The notes under the pieces: model-generated
The model's input: only the letters and a program-made list of their open reading frames with translations
Database searches by the model: none
Told to the model about the DNA's origin: nothing
DNA from: Thiodiazotropha sp037382065
GTDB taxonomy: Bacteria > Pseudomonadota > Gammaproteobacteria > Chromatiales > Chromatiaceae
Length of the DNA stretch: 14,656 nucleotides
Assembly (NCBI GenBank): GCA_037382065.1
Contig: JARRQF010000098.1
Location: 1 to 14,656 of the forward strand
Direction: 5' to 3'
Part shown: positions 6,613 through 14,077 of the stretch, piece after piece
How positions within the stretch are numbered: the stretch's first letter is position 1
Layout: each line of letters starts with the position of its first letter
Program-made: the position numbers and the translations under genes

Positions 6613-7448
6613 CTGTCAACCTCCTCTTCATAACGGCGCTTAATGTTATTGAAATAAGCTGCACGCTCCTGATGTCCGCGTTTTTCGGCGCCTTGGCTTA
6701 GAATCTTGCATTTTTTGACCAAGGTCTGAATGGCAGCCTGCCGGTCAACTGGAGCCAATAGTTGGTCATCGAGTAATTTTTGTAAGGCACGAATACGGAA
6801 TCTGTCCATGCCCCAATGCCGATGAGAGAGCTGATCCATATGGCCACCATATTTCACAATTAGGGGGGTGTCGGTGTAGAGTACTGCTTCTCTCGAACAG
6901 ATGCGCAGCCAGAGGTCATAATCCTCACATGCGGGAAGTTCTGGGTCAAATAGACCAAATTCCTCAAATAGGGAGCGATGCAGTATGGCCGCAGAAGGAG
7001 AAATGACACATAACGGCAGACAGTGCTGAAAAATCCATCCGCCTCTTTTTTTATGTTTCCGCATCTGATTTACCCGAACGCCATTTCGGACCCAGATTTC
7101 ATCAGAATGGCAGAGACGCAGGTTGGGCGACTCCGTTAGCTGTTCACACTGCCTTTGTAGTTTATTCGGTAACCAGCAATCATCCGAATCCAAAAATGCT
7201 AGCCACTCTCCCTGGGCATGTTCAATTCCCAGGTTGCGCGCCCGACTTACTCCAAGATTGGGTTGTTGCAAATAGCGGCATTGTGAATAGCGCTCCTCAA
7301 TTATGGCTTGGGTGTCATCGGTAGATCCATCATCCACAACAATGATTTCGGAAGGGGGGAGGGATTGGGCAAAAACTGAATCCAGAGCACGGCAGATGGT
7401 GTGGCCCCTGTTATAGGTAGGAATAATGACAGAGACAGAGATAGACAT
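6585..7448 (-). CDS. Family 2 glycosyltransferase
   Basis: The protein has 287 residues from the ATG at 7446-7448 and a GT-A fold. The N-terminal SVSVIIPTYNRG is the classic opening. EIIVVDDGSTDDT (residues 34-46) holds the nucleotide-binding acidic residues. LGVSRARNLGIEHAQGEWLAF leads to the metal-binding DSDD (87-90). The later ACEDYDLWLRI block matches the catalytic-base and acceptor region of GT2 enzymes. No transmembrane helix is evident, so it is probably cytoplasmic or peripheral. It would transfer a sugar from a nucleotide donor to a glycan or lipid acceptor, for example in surface polysaccharide synthesis; donor and acceptor are unknown. A TTG four codons upstream (7458-7460) is possible but has no ribosome site. 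It is the first gene of the four-gene operon ending in trmO. Confidence 0.9.
   Translation of the reverse strand: MSISVSVIIPTYNRGHTICRALDSVFAQSLPPSEIIVVDDGSTDDTQAIIEERYSQCRYLQQPNLGVSRARNLGIEHAQGEWLAFLDSDDCWLPNKLQRQCEQLTESPNLRLCHSDEIWVRNGVRVNQMRKHKKRGGWIFQHCLPLCVISPSAAILHRSLFEEFGLFDPELPACEDYDLWLRICSREAVLYTDTPLIVKYGGHMDQLSHRHWGMDRFRIRALQKLLDDQLLAPVDRQAAIQTLVKKCKILSQGAEKRGHQERAAYFNNIKRRYEEEVDRCPPDTIST
6620..6626 (-). promoter_or_regulatory. Strong ribosome binding site of the nucleosidase-like gene
   Basis: On the minus strand this reads GAGGAGG, 7 bases before the GTG at 6610-6612. It lies inside the coding region of the glycosyltransferase. It fixes the non-ATG start and gives this gene its own initiation within an otherwise coupled operon. 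Confidence 0.75.
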
Positions 7449-7656
7449 ATACAAGACCAATTTTGCAAGAATTTGATTTTAAATGATTATTTTGTGATCA
7501 TCTAGACGGTGGGGCAACCTAAAGCGCAGAAGTGGCGAGCCTTGAGCGTAAAATAGATGGTGTTTTGTTGTAAGTCAGTTAACTTTATGAATACTAAGAA
7601 AAAAATAAACTCCATAATAAGTTAAAAAGTTAGTTAAAGATAGCTTGAGTAGAGCA

Positions 7657-7672
7657 AAAGTCAGAATTAATT
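7657..7672 (+). repeat. 16-bp imperfect direct repeat, copy 1
   Basis: AAAGTCAGAATTAATT, matching 14 of 16 bases of the copy at 7709-7724, 52 bp downstream. A separate 11-bp perfect direct repeat, TAAAAAGTTAG, occurs at 7623-7633 and 7706-7716. Together they suggest binding sites upstream of the sigma-like gene, although AT-rich sequence yields such matches by chance. Confidence 0.35.
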
Positions 7673-7708
7673 CACTAATTTTGTAAATACTGGCTGAATC
7701 TCAGGTAA

Positions 7709-7724
7709 AAAGTTAGAATTGATT
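7709..7724 (+). repeat. 16-bp imperfect direct repeat, copy 2
   Basis: AAAGTTAGAATTGATT, directly before the possible -10 element TATACT (7725-7730). It overlaps the second copy of TAAAAAGTTAG. Confidence 0.35.
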
Positions 7725-7782
7725 TATACTGAATTGTGGTGCTGATAACTTTTAGGTATATCAAGAAGGATACTTAAGTGAA

Positions 7783-8664
7783 GTGATTGTTTGGCAACGG
7801 ATTCTGCAAGATACGAAGACCTACCTAAGAGTGGCGTGTCTACATGGGGTCCATACAAAAGTGAAGTTAAGAAGATTCGATACTGACGCCGTACTTCAAA
7901 AAATTTTACAGCATGACAAGGAGGGTTTTACATCGTTCTATGAACGATATCGAGGGCGGGTATATCGATTCATCGTCCGACAATATGGAACCAGTGAATT
8001 TGGGAAAGCGGCCTACTACTCCACTTGGCGACACTTAGTTGTAGCTGGCCTGACGCTTAAGACGCCCAAAGAACTGAAATTCTCCTTCTACCAATATCTG
8101 GGGGCCAAAGTAAGTTCCCTGGTACCCCCCCAGCGTGTTCGGGTACAGTCCAATTACCTGCCTCTTGATATTGAGCAGGATGGTAACTGGAGCCAGACTC
8201 TGATTGAACACTTAAAACTCCTCTCTGATGAAAAAAAGCGCTACTTTCTGTTCAAGCATGAGATTGGTATCAGTGAGGCTGCAATTGCAAGAACACTAAA
8301 TGTCAAAAAGAAGGAAGTAGAGACCTGCATCCAACAAACAGAGTCTGAACTTCATGAATCGATGGAGGAAGCTGGCTGTCCTAAGTCGCTATCTCTGGAA
8401 AAGCTTTATCGCCAGAGTCGGGTGGTAAAACCTCCCATCTCATGGGATAAAGAGATACTCGACTCATTCAATATGTGGTTAAAACAGACTGATGTGCCCT
8501 CAATAGCAGAAGAAAAGGATACAAACCAGGAAGATAAATCTTCAGGGCTTGCTGGAAAATGGAATCACTTATGCGGTCAGCTCAAAACGAAGTTTGTAAG
8601 CATGCATAAACGTGCCCACCCCAAAGGTAGTCGCAGTCGTAAATTCTCATCCACGCACCACTAA
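7783..8664 (+). CDS. ECF sigma factor-like protein with basic C-terminal extension
   Basis: This 293-residue protein contains two parts of an RNA polymerase sigma-70-type (ECF) factor. A region-2-like helix bundle (about 44-108) includes DKEGFTSFYERYRGRVYRFI. A region-4-like helix-turn-helix (about 146-192) includes LSDEKKRYFLFKHEIGISEAAIARTLNVKKKEVETCI. The acidic, aromatic motif usually found late in region 2 is poorly kept, so promoter specificity may be unusual or lost. Beyond region 4 there are about 100 extra residues, ending in a Lys/Arg/His/Ser-rich tail that could bind nucleic acid. ECF factors are normally about 170-200 residues, and no anti-sigma gene is adjacent. The GTG start is supported by AAGAAGGA (7763-7770), though the 12-base spacing is long. 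It stands alone between divergent and unrelated genes. It could also be a non-sigma regulator that has kept only the fold. Confidence 0.65.
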   Translation: MIVWQRILQDTKTYLRVACLHGVHTKVKLRRFDTDAVLQKILQHDKEGFTSFYERYRGRVYRFIVRQYGTSEFGKAAYYSTWRHLVVAGLTLKTPKELKFSFYQYLGAKVSSLVPPQRVRVQSNYLPLDIEQDGNWSQTLIEHLKLLSDEKKRYFLFKHEIGISEAAIARTLNVKKKEVETCIQQTESELHESMEEAGCPKSLSLEKLYRQSRVVKPPISWDKEILDSFNMWLKQTDVPSIAEEKDTNQEDKSSGLAGKWNHLCGQLKTKFVSMHKRAHPKGSRSRKFSSTHH

Positions 8665-8964
8665 TCCACAGTTAATATGAATGATTAACAAATGCTTGTA
8701 GCGTTCATAAATTCGCCCAATGAGTTAAGATAAATCGCCTCTTTGGTCAAATTCGTGGGTTTTCGCTAAGTCATATCTACCCATTCCATTTAGAATGTCC
8801 CCTCTCCTGGAGGAGGATGTTGTAAAAGTATATCAAGATTATTCGCAAATAGATTTTAAGCACAAAACCGAAAGCTACGCTCTTTGGGGTAAGATGATGG
8901 TGAAGCTTTCTGCCTCTTTCCAGGTAGTGTAGAATCTCCGTCTTTTTCCTCTGCCGGAATTACA
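8665..8964. other. Intergenic region upstream of prfB
   Basis: This 300-bp stretch holds no recognised gene. Just after the sigma-like gene, GTTAAT and ATTAAC form an inverted repeat with a 7-base spacer (8671-8689), a weak hairpin or operator without a T run. TAGAAT at 8930-8935 could be the -10 element of the prfB promoter, 29 bp before the start codon, but the -35 region is poor. Near 8800-8820 a C-rich/G-rich pair could form an imperfect hairpin. Confidence 0.4.
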
Positions 8965-10063
8965 ATGCAAGAAATTAATCCCATTACTAACATGATCGCT
9001 GACCTAAAGGGGCGGGTTGCCTCCCTAAGGGGGTATCTTTGACTATGATGGCAAACAGGAGCGTTTGACCGAGGTATTGCGGGAATTGGAAGACCCCGCT
9101 GTGTGGAATGATCCAGAGCGGGCGCAGGCTTTGGGACGGGAAAGGTCGGCGCTTGAGGCTGTGGTGCTCACTGCAGATGAGCTGACGAGTGGCCTGGAAG
9201 ATGCCAGCGAGCTATTGGAGATGGCGGTCGATGAAGAGGATGAGTCTGCAGTCAGTGGCATCGAAGAGGAGCTAGCTGACTACGAAAAGCGGGTTTCCAA
9301 GCTGGAATTTCGACGCATGTTTTCTGGCGAAACCGATTCTTGTAATGCCTTTCTCGATATTCAAGCCGGTTCAGGCGGTACGGAAGCTCAAGACTGGGCC
9401 GAGATGTTACTTCGGATGTACCTAAGATGGGGAGAGCATCGTGGCTTTAAAACTGAGTTGATTGAGGTCTCGGAAGGGGATGTTGCAGGAATAAAAAGCG
9501 CAACGGTGCGGTTTGAAGGGGATTATGTGTTCGGTTGGCTACGCACGGAGATAGGGGTGCATCGGCTGGTACGAAAATCACCCTTCGATTCAGGTAATCG
9601 GCGTCATACCTCGTTTGCGGCAGTATTTGTCTCACCGGAGATCGATGATTCTATCGAGGTTGATATCAATCCTGCCGATCTGCGAATTGATGTTTACCGT
9701 GCCAGCGGTGCCGGGGGGCAGCATGTTAATCGCACAGAGTCAGCGGTACGAATTACCCACAATCCGACTGGCATTGTGGTGCAGTGTCAGAATGATCGAT
9801 CGCAGCATAAGAACAAAGCAACAGCCATGAAGCAGTTGAAGGCTAAGCTCTATGAGTTTGAGGTTCAGAAGCGCAATGTCACTCAGCAGGAACTTGAAGA
9901 TAGCAAGTCCGATATTGGCTGGGGTAGCCAGATTCGCAGCTATGTATTGGATGCCTCTCGGATAAAGGATCTACGTACTGGTGTGGAAACGGGCAATACA
10001 CAGGCGGTACTAGATGGTGGACTGGATACATTCATTGAGGCAAGTCTCAAGAGTGGATTGTGA
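8965..10063 (+). CDS. prfB: Peptide chain release factor 2 (RF2), with programmed +1 frameshift
   Basis: RF2 recognises UAA and UGA stop codons in the ribosomal A site and triggers peptide release. Translation starts at the ATG 8965-8967 (MQEINPITNM). After 25 codons it meets an in-frame TGA (9040-9042), then continues in the +1 frame from GAC 9041-9043 (DYDGKQERL). The joined protein has 365 residues, the same as E. coli RF2. The tripeptide anticodon SPF is at about 205-207 and the catalytic GGQ at about 250-252 in RASGAGGQHVNRTESAV; the residue corresponding to E. coli position 246 is Ala. An uninterrupted frame exists only from about 9041 onward, so a simple start near 9065 would wrongly remove the N-terminus. 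It is followed 56 bp later by lysS, the usual gammaproteobacterial order. Confidence 0.97.
9028..9043 (+). promoter_or_regulatory. prfB autoregulatory +1 frameshift site
   Basis: The site reads AGGGGG-TAT-CTT-TGA-C: an internal Shine-Dalgarno sequence (9028-9033), the slippery CTT (9037-9039), the stop TGA (9040-9042) and the following C. It matches the established E. coli prfB site. When RF2 is scarce the ribosome pauses at TGA and slips +1 to make full-length RF2; when RF2 is plentiful, translation ends after 25 residues. Confidence 0.96.
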
Positions 10064-10119
10064 TTAATTCCAGCCCGAATAAATAGATTAATGTATGACT
10101 AAAATGAGTTGATATAACT

Positions 10120-11613
10120 ATGAACGACCAGACCCAGGACGAAAATAAACTCATCGCCCAACGTCGAGAAAAGCTCCAACAGTTGCGTGAAAATAGCGTA
10201 GCTTTCCCAAATGATTTTCGGCGCAATAGCATGGCAGGTGAGCTGCATGCTGAATATGATGAAAAAAGCGTTGAAGAATTGGGAGCGCAGAAGTTGAGGG
10301 TAACCCTGGCAGGCCGCATGATGAGTCTAAGGGATATTGGAAAAGTGAGCTTTGCTCATCTGCAGGACATGTCGGGTCAGATGCAGCTTTTTGTACAACG
10401 TGATGCCCTGGAAGAGGGCTTCTATAAGAGTCAATTCAAGAAGTGGGACATTGGCGATATTATTGGTGCTGAGGGTGTGCTTTTTAAGACCAAGACTGGT
10501 GAGTTATCAGTTAAAGTCGATAAATTGCGTCTACTGACCAAGGCGTTGCGTCCACTTCCTGAAAAGTTTCATGGCTTATCGGATCAGGAGACGCGTTACC
10601 GCCAGCGTTATGTCGATTTGATTATGAATAAGAAATCGCGTGAGACCTTTCGTCTACGCACCCGCACTGTGCAATTTATCCGCAACTATCTCGATAGCCG
10701 TGGCTTTATGGAAGTTGAGACTCCTATGATGCAGGTGATTCCTGGTGGTGCGACAGCGCGTCCCTTTGCCACACGCCACAATGCCCTCGATATGGATATG
10801 TTTCTCCGTATTGCTCCAGAACTCTATCTCAAGCGCCTAGTGGTGGGAGGTTTTGAAAGGGTCTACGAAATTAATCGTAATTTTCGCAATGAGGGACTCT
10901 CAACCCGACACAATCCCGAGTTTACCATGCTCGAGTTTTATGAGGCTTATGCTGACTTTCACGACTTGATGGATTTGACTGAAACGATGCTGCGCGACTT
11001 ATGCCAGCATGTATTGGGTTCGATGCAGATTAGCTATCAAGAAGAGACTTATGATTTCGCCAGCCCCTTTCAGCGTATGTCAGTAAAAGAGTCGATTCTG
11101 CATTTCAATCCTGAAATCAGCGAAGCTCAGCTCGACGATATGGAACAAGCCAGAGCCATTGCTGAACAGCTGCAAATTCCACTGAAGACGAGCTACGGCC
11201 TAGGTAAGATCCAGATAGAGATTTTCGAGAAGACAGTGGAACATCGTTTAATGAACCCGACCTTCATAACGGCCTATCCCACCGAGGTATCACCTCTGGC
11301 CAGGCGCAACGATGATGATCCCTTCGTCACCGACCGATTCGAGTTTTTTGTAGGGGGCAGGGAGATTGCTAATGGGTTCTCTGAGCTTAATGATGCTGAA
11401 GACCAAGCGGAACGTTTTCGTAAACAGGTGGAAGAGAAAGATGCTGGTGATGACGAGGCTATGCACTATGACGAAGATTATGTGCGAGCCTTGGAGCATG
11501 GCATGCCCCCCACAGCAGGAGAGGGTATTGGTATCGATCGTCTGGTGATGTTATTGACCGACTCACCTTCGATTCGTGATGTGTTGCTTTTTCCTCATAT
11601 GAGACCTGAGTGA
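10120..11613 (+). CDS. lysS: Lysyl-tRNA synthetase, class II
   Basis: This 497-residue enzyme charges tRNA-Lys with lysine using ATP in the cytoplasm; E. coli LysS has 505 residues. The N-terminal helix (residues 1-30) leads to the OB-fold anticodon-binding domain (about 60-145: VTLAGRMMSLRDIGKVSFAHLQD). The class II catalytic core follows: motif 1 near GFMEVETPMMQ (195-205), motif 2 FRNEGLSTRHNPEFTMLEF (255-273) and motif 3 GIGIDRLVMLL (about 469-479). All key motifs are present and no truncation is seen. The ATG at 10120 lies 56 bp after prfB, and the start is set by the conserved N-terminal length. It is probably cotranscribed with prfB. Confidence 0.97.
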   Translation: MNDQTQDENKLIAQRREKLQQLRENSVAFPNDFRRNSMAGELHAEYDEKSVEELGAQKLRVTLAGRMMSLRDIGKVSFAHLQDMSGQMQLFVQRDALEEGFYKSQFKKWDIGDIIGAEGVLFKTKTGELSVKVDKLRLLTKALRPLPEKFHGLSDQETRYRQRYVDLIMNKKSRETFRLRTRTVQFIRNYLDSRGFMEVETPMMQVIPGGATARPFATRHNALDMDMFLRIAPELYLKRLVVGGFERVYEINRNFRNEGLSTRHNPEFTMLEFYEAYADFHDLMDLTETMLRDLCQHVLGSMQISYQEETYDFASPFQRMSVKESILHFNPEISEAQLDDMEQARAIAEQLQIPLKTSYGLGKIQIEIFEKTVEHRLMNPTFITAYPTEVSPLARRNDDDPFVTDRFEFFVGGREIANGFSELNDAEDQAERFRKQVEEKDAGDDEAMHYDEDYVRALEHGMPPTAGEGIGIDRLVMLLTDSPSIRDVLLFPHMRPE

Positions 11614-11698
11614 CCCTAATGCTTCGGCCCTTAGTTAGTCTGATGAAATGTCAGAACTAAATTCATCTCTAGTAGCAGAAAAATTTTTCATGGGGTAA

Positions 11699-11719
11699 TA
11701 ACCACTTAAGTGTTAAAAT
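11699..11719 (+). promoter_or_regulatory. Possible promoter/operator before rnr
   Basis: The perfect 10-bp palindrome CACTTAAGTG (11703-11712) directly abuts TAAAAT (11714-11719), a possible -10 element 33 bp before the rnr start. The -35 region is poor. It may be a site where a regulator overlaps the promoter. Confidence 0.25.
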
Positions 11720-11752
11720 CCGATTACTTAAAGCAATTAAATCAGAATAAAT

Positions 11753-14077
11753 GTGGCAAAAAGATTAAAGAAAGGCAGTGATGGCAAGGATCCGTATCAA
11801 GAGCGTGAGGCTCGGAAATACGAAAATCCGATTCCAAGTCGTGAATTCATCATAGAAACCCTGGAGAGTGAAGGGGTTCCTATGAACAGGCAGGCTTTGG
11901 CCAAAAAGCTGGCGATTACATCGGATGAGCAGATCGAAGCATTACGCCGCCGTTTGCGTGCCATGGAGAGAGATGGACAGCTTCTCTGTAATAGAAATGG
12001 CAACTACTGTCTCATCAATAAACGCGACCTGATTGCCGGCCGGGTTATTGGCCATGCTGACGGTTTTGGCTTTCTCCGACCTGACCATGGAGGAGATGAT
12101 CTCTATCTCTCCTTCAAAGAGATGAAATCTGTATTCCATGAGGACAGGGCTGTGGTCCGTGTCACAGGCATGGACCGCCGCAATAGGTTGGAAGGCGCTG
12201 TCGTCGAAGTGCTGGAACGAAACACTAAGACTGTGGCAGGGCGCCTCTATATGGAGAGTGGTGTCGGTTTTGTGGTCCCAGACTCAAAGCGCTTGAGTAA
12301 AGATATCATTATTCCTTCGAGTGAGATCCATCAGGCCAAGCAGGGTCAGATGGTTGTTGCGGAGGTGCTGGATCAGCCAACTAAACGTACCCCACCAATC
12401 GGCCGGGTTGTCGAGATTTTGGGAGACCACATGGGACCTGGTATGGAGACAGATCTCGCCATTCGAACCCATAGCATTCCTGTCGATTGGCCAGAAGATG
12501 TGGAGCAGGAGATTCAGAGTCTGCCCCCGGAAGTTACTACGGAGAATAAACAGGGACGTACCGATCTGAGAAAATTGCCCCTAGTGACTATTGATGGGGC
12601 AGATGCCCGGGATTTTGATGATGCGGTCTATTGTGAACCTAAGCCGAAGGGTTGGCGCTTACTCGTCTGTATTGCTGATGTCTCTCACTATGTAAAGCCG
12701 GGCACCCCCCTTGATCAGGAGGCGAAAGTTCGAGGGACTTCTGTCTATTTCCCTGATCGGGTGATTCCGATGCTTCCAGAGGTGCTCTCCAACGGTCTTT
12801 GCTCTATCAATCCCCAGGTTGATAGATTGTGCATGACTTGTGAACTCTATATCAGCCACGCAGGCAAGGTGACCCGATCACGCTTTTTCCCTGCTGTAAT
12901 GCAGTCGCATGCCCGACTGATTTATGATGATGTGGCAGCAATGCTAGAGGGGGATGCTGAACTTTGTGAGAAGTATGCCGAAGTATTGCCGCATCTACAC
13001 AATCTCCATCAGTTGTTCAAGGTGTTACAAGCTCAACGTGCTGAGCGTGGCGCCATCGATTTCGATACCACAGAAACACGTATCGAATTCAACGAACTCA
13101 AGCGAGTTGAACGGATTGTTCCTGTGGTACGTAATGATGCCCACAAGATGATCGAGGAGTGTATGCTGGCAGCCAATGTGGCAGCAGCGCGTTTTCTATT
13201 GCGCAAAAAACAGCCTGCGCTCTACCGCGTTCATGAAGGACCTGCCGATGAAAAGCTTACCGATCTGCGAGAATTTCTTGCAGAGCTGGGGCTTAGTCTT
13301 CCCGGGGGAAAAAAACCCACAGCCAGTGACTACTCTATCCTATTGCAGCAGGTTCGAGAGCGACCCGATCGGCATCTGATTCAGACTGTGTTGTTGCGCT
13401 CTTTATCTCAGGCCGTCTACAGCTCAGATAATGTGGGACACTTCGGTCTCTCCTACCAAGCCTATACTCATTTCACCTCTCCGATTCGCCGTTATCCCGA
13501 TCTGGTTGTCCACCGTGCCCTGATGCATGTCATTAATCAGGGCAAACCTGATGACTTTGAGTATGCCAAATCGGACCTGCAAGCTCTTAGTGAGCACTGT
13601 TCGAGCACAGAACGAAAGGCCGATGAAGCAACCCGGGATGCTTTGGACTGGTTAAAGTGTGAATATATGCAAGACAAGGTGGGGGAGACTTTTAGCGGTA
13701 TTATTACTAGCGTAAACTCTTTCGGTGTATTTGTTGAACTTGAAGATATTTATGTTGATGGCCTAGTGCACATTACTGCGCTGGATAACGACTATTACCA
13801 TTATGATCCGGTGGGTCATCGCCTGACCGGTGAGCGTACCGGAAAGGTCTTACGGCTTGGTGATCCTCTGACCATTGTTGTTGCCAAGGTTAATCTGGAA
13901 GATCGTAAGATTGATTTTGTATTGGTTAAGCAAGAGGGAAGTGCGTTACCTAAGAGACGGAAGAGCCGCAAGGAGTCGCAGAGTGAGAATGATACGCCAG
14001 CCAATAGCAATACAAAATCTAGCAGCAAGAAAAAAAGACGCTCTAAGAAGTCGCGCAGTAAACCAAAATCGCGTTAA
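11753..14077 (+). CDS. rnr: Ribonuclease R
   Basis: This 774-residue RNase II/R-family 3'-to-5' exoribonuclease degrades structured RNA and takes part in rRNA and tRNA quality control. In order: a basic N-terminus, a winged-helix domain (about 28-88: EFIIETLESEGVPMNRQALAKKL), two cold-shock/OB domains (about 93-230, with GFGFLRP), the RNB catalytic domain, an S1 domain (about 655-740: GIITSVNSFGVFVEL) and a Lys/Ser/Arg-rich tail. The catalytic cluster DGADARDFDD gives Asp281, Asp287, Asp289 and Asp290, corresponding to E. coli Asp272, 278, 280 and 281. HFTSPIRRYPDLVVHR is also present. The start is GTG (11753); an overlapping ATG two bases earlier is out of frame and stops after five codons. 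Length is slightly below E. coli (813). Its TAA overlaps the rlmB ATG by one base. Confidence 0.96.
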   Translation: MAKRLKKGSDGKDPYQEREARKYENPIPSREFIIETLESEGVPMNRQALAKKLAITSDEQIEALRRRLRAMERDGQLLCNRNGNYCLINKRDLIAGRVIGHADGFGFLRPDHGGDDLYLSFKEMKSVFHEDRAVVRVTGMDRRNRLEGAVVEVLERNTKTVAGRLYMESGVGFVVPDSKRLSKDIIIPSSEIHQAKQGQMVVAEVLDQPTKRTPPIGRVVEILGDHMGPGMETDLAIRTHSIPVDWPEDVEQEIQSLPPEVTTENKQGRTDLRKLPLVTIDGADARDFDDAVYCEPKPKGWRLLVCIADVSHYVKPGTPLDQEAKVRGTSVYFPDRVIPMLPEVLSNGLCSINPQVDRLCMTCELYISHAGKVTRSRFFPAVMQSHARLIYDDVAAMLEGDAELCEKYAEVLPHLHNLHQLFKVLQAQRAERGAIDFDTTETRIEFNELKRVERIVPVVRNDAHKMIEECMLAANVAAARFLLRKKQPALYRVHEGPADEKLTDLREFLAELGLSLPGGKKPTASDYSILLQQVRERPDRHLIQTVLLRSLSQAVYSSDNVGHFGLSYQAYTHFTSPIRRYPDLVVHRALMHVINQGKPDDFEYAKSDLQALSEHCSSTERKADEATRDALDWLKCEYMQDKVGETFSGIITSVNSFGVFVELEDIYVDGLVHITALDNDYYHYDPVGHRLTGERTGKVLRLGDPLTIVVAKVNLEDRKIDFVLVKQEGSALPKRRKSRKESQSENDTPANSNTKSSSKKKRRSKKSRSKPKSR

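Larger units (their letters stand above)
7449..7782. other. AT-rich divergent intergenic region
   Basis: This gap of about 330 bp lies between the minus-strand glycosyltransferase operon and the plus-strand sigma-like gene, so it should hold two divergent promoters. It is clearly richer in A and T than its surroundings. It carries near-repeats (listed separately). A TATACT at 7725-7730 could be a -10 element for the plus-strand gene, but no good -35 sits 16-18 bp upstream. No coding frame of note is seen. Confidence 0.5.

Noticed and set aside
6410..6664. 84-codon minus-strand frame overlapping the nucleosidase and glycosyltransferase genes
   Set aside because: It is out of frame with both well-supported proteins and shows no domain.
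9065..9067. TTG as the start of prfB
   Set aside because: The conserved RF2 N-terminus and the frameshift site upstream place the real start at 8965.
11630..11659. Possible terminator after lysS
   Set aside because: TTAGTT/AACTAA and CTGA/TCAG can pair with a 3-base bulge, but the stem is weak, AT-rich and not followed by a T run.
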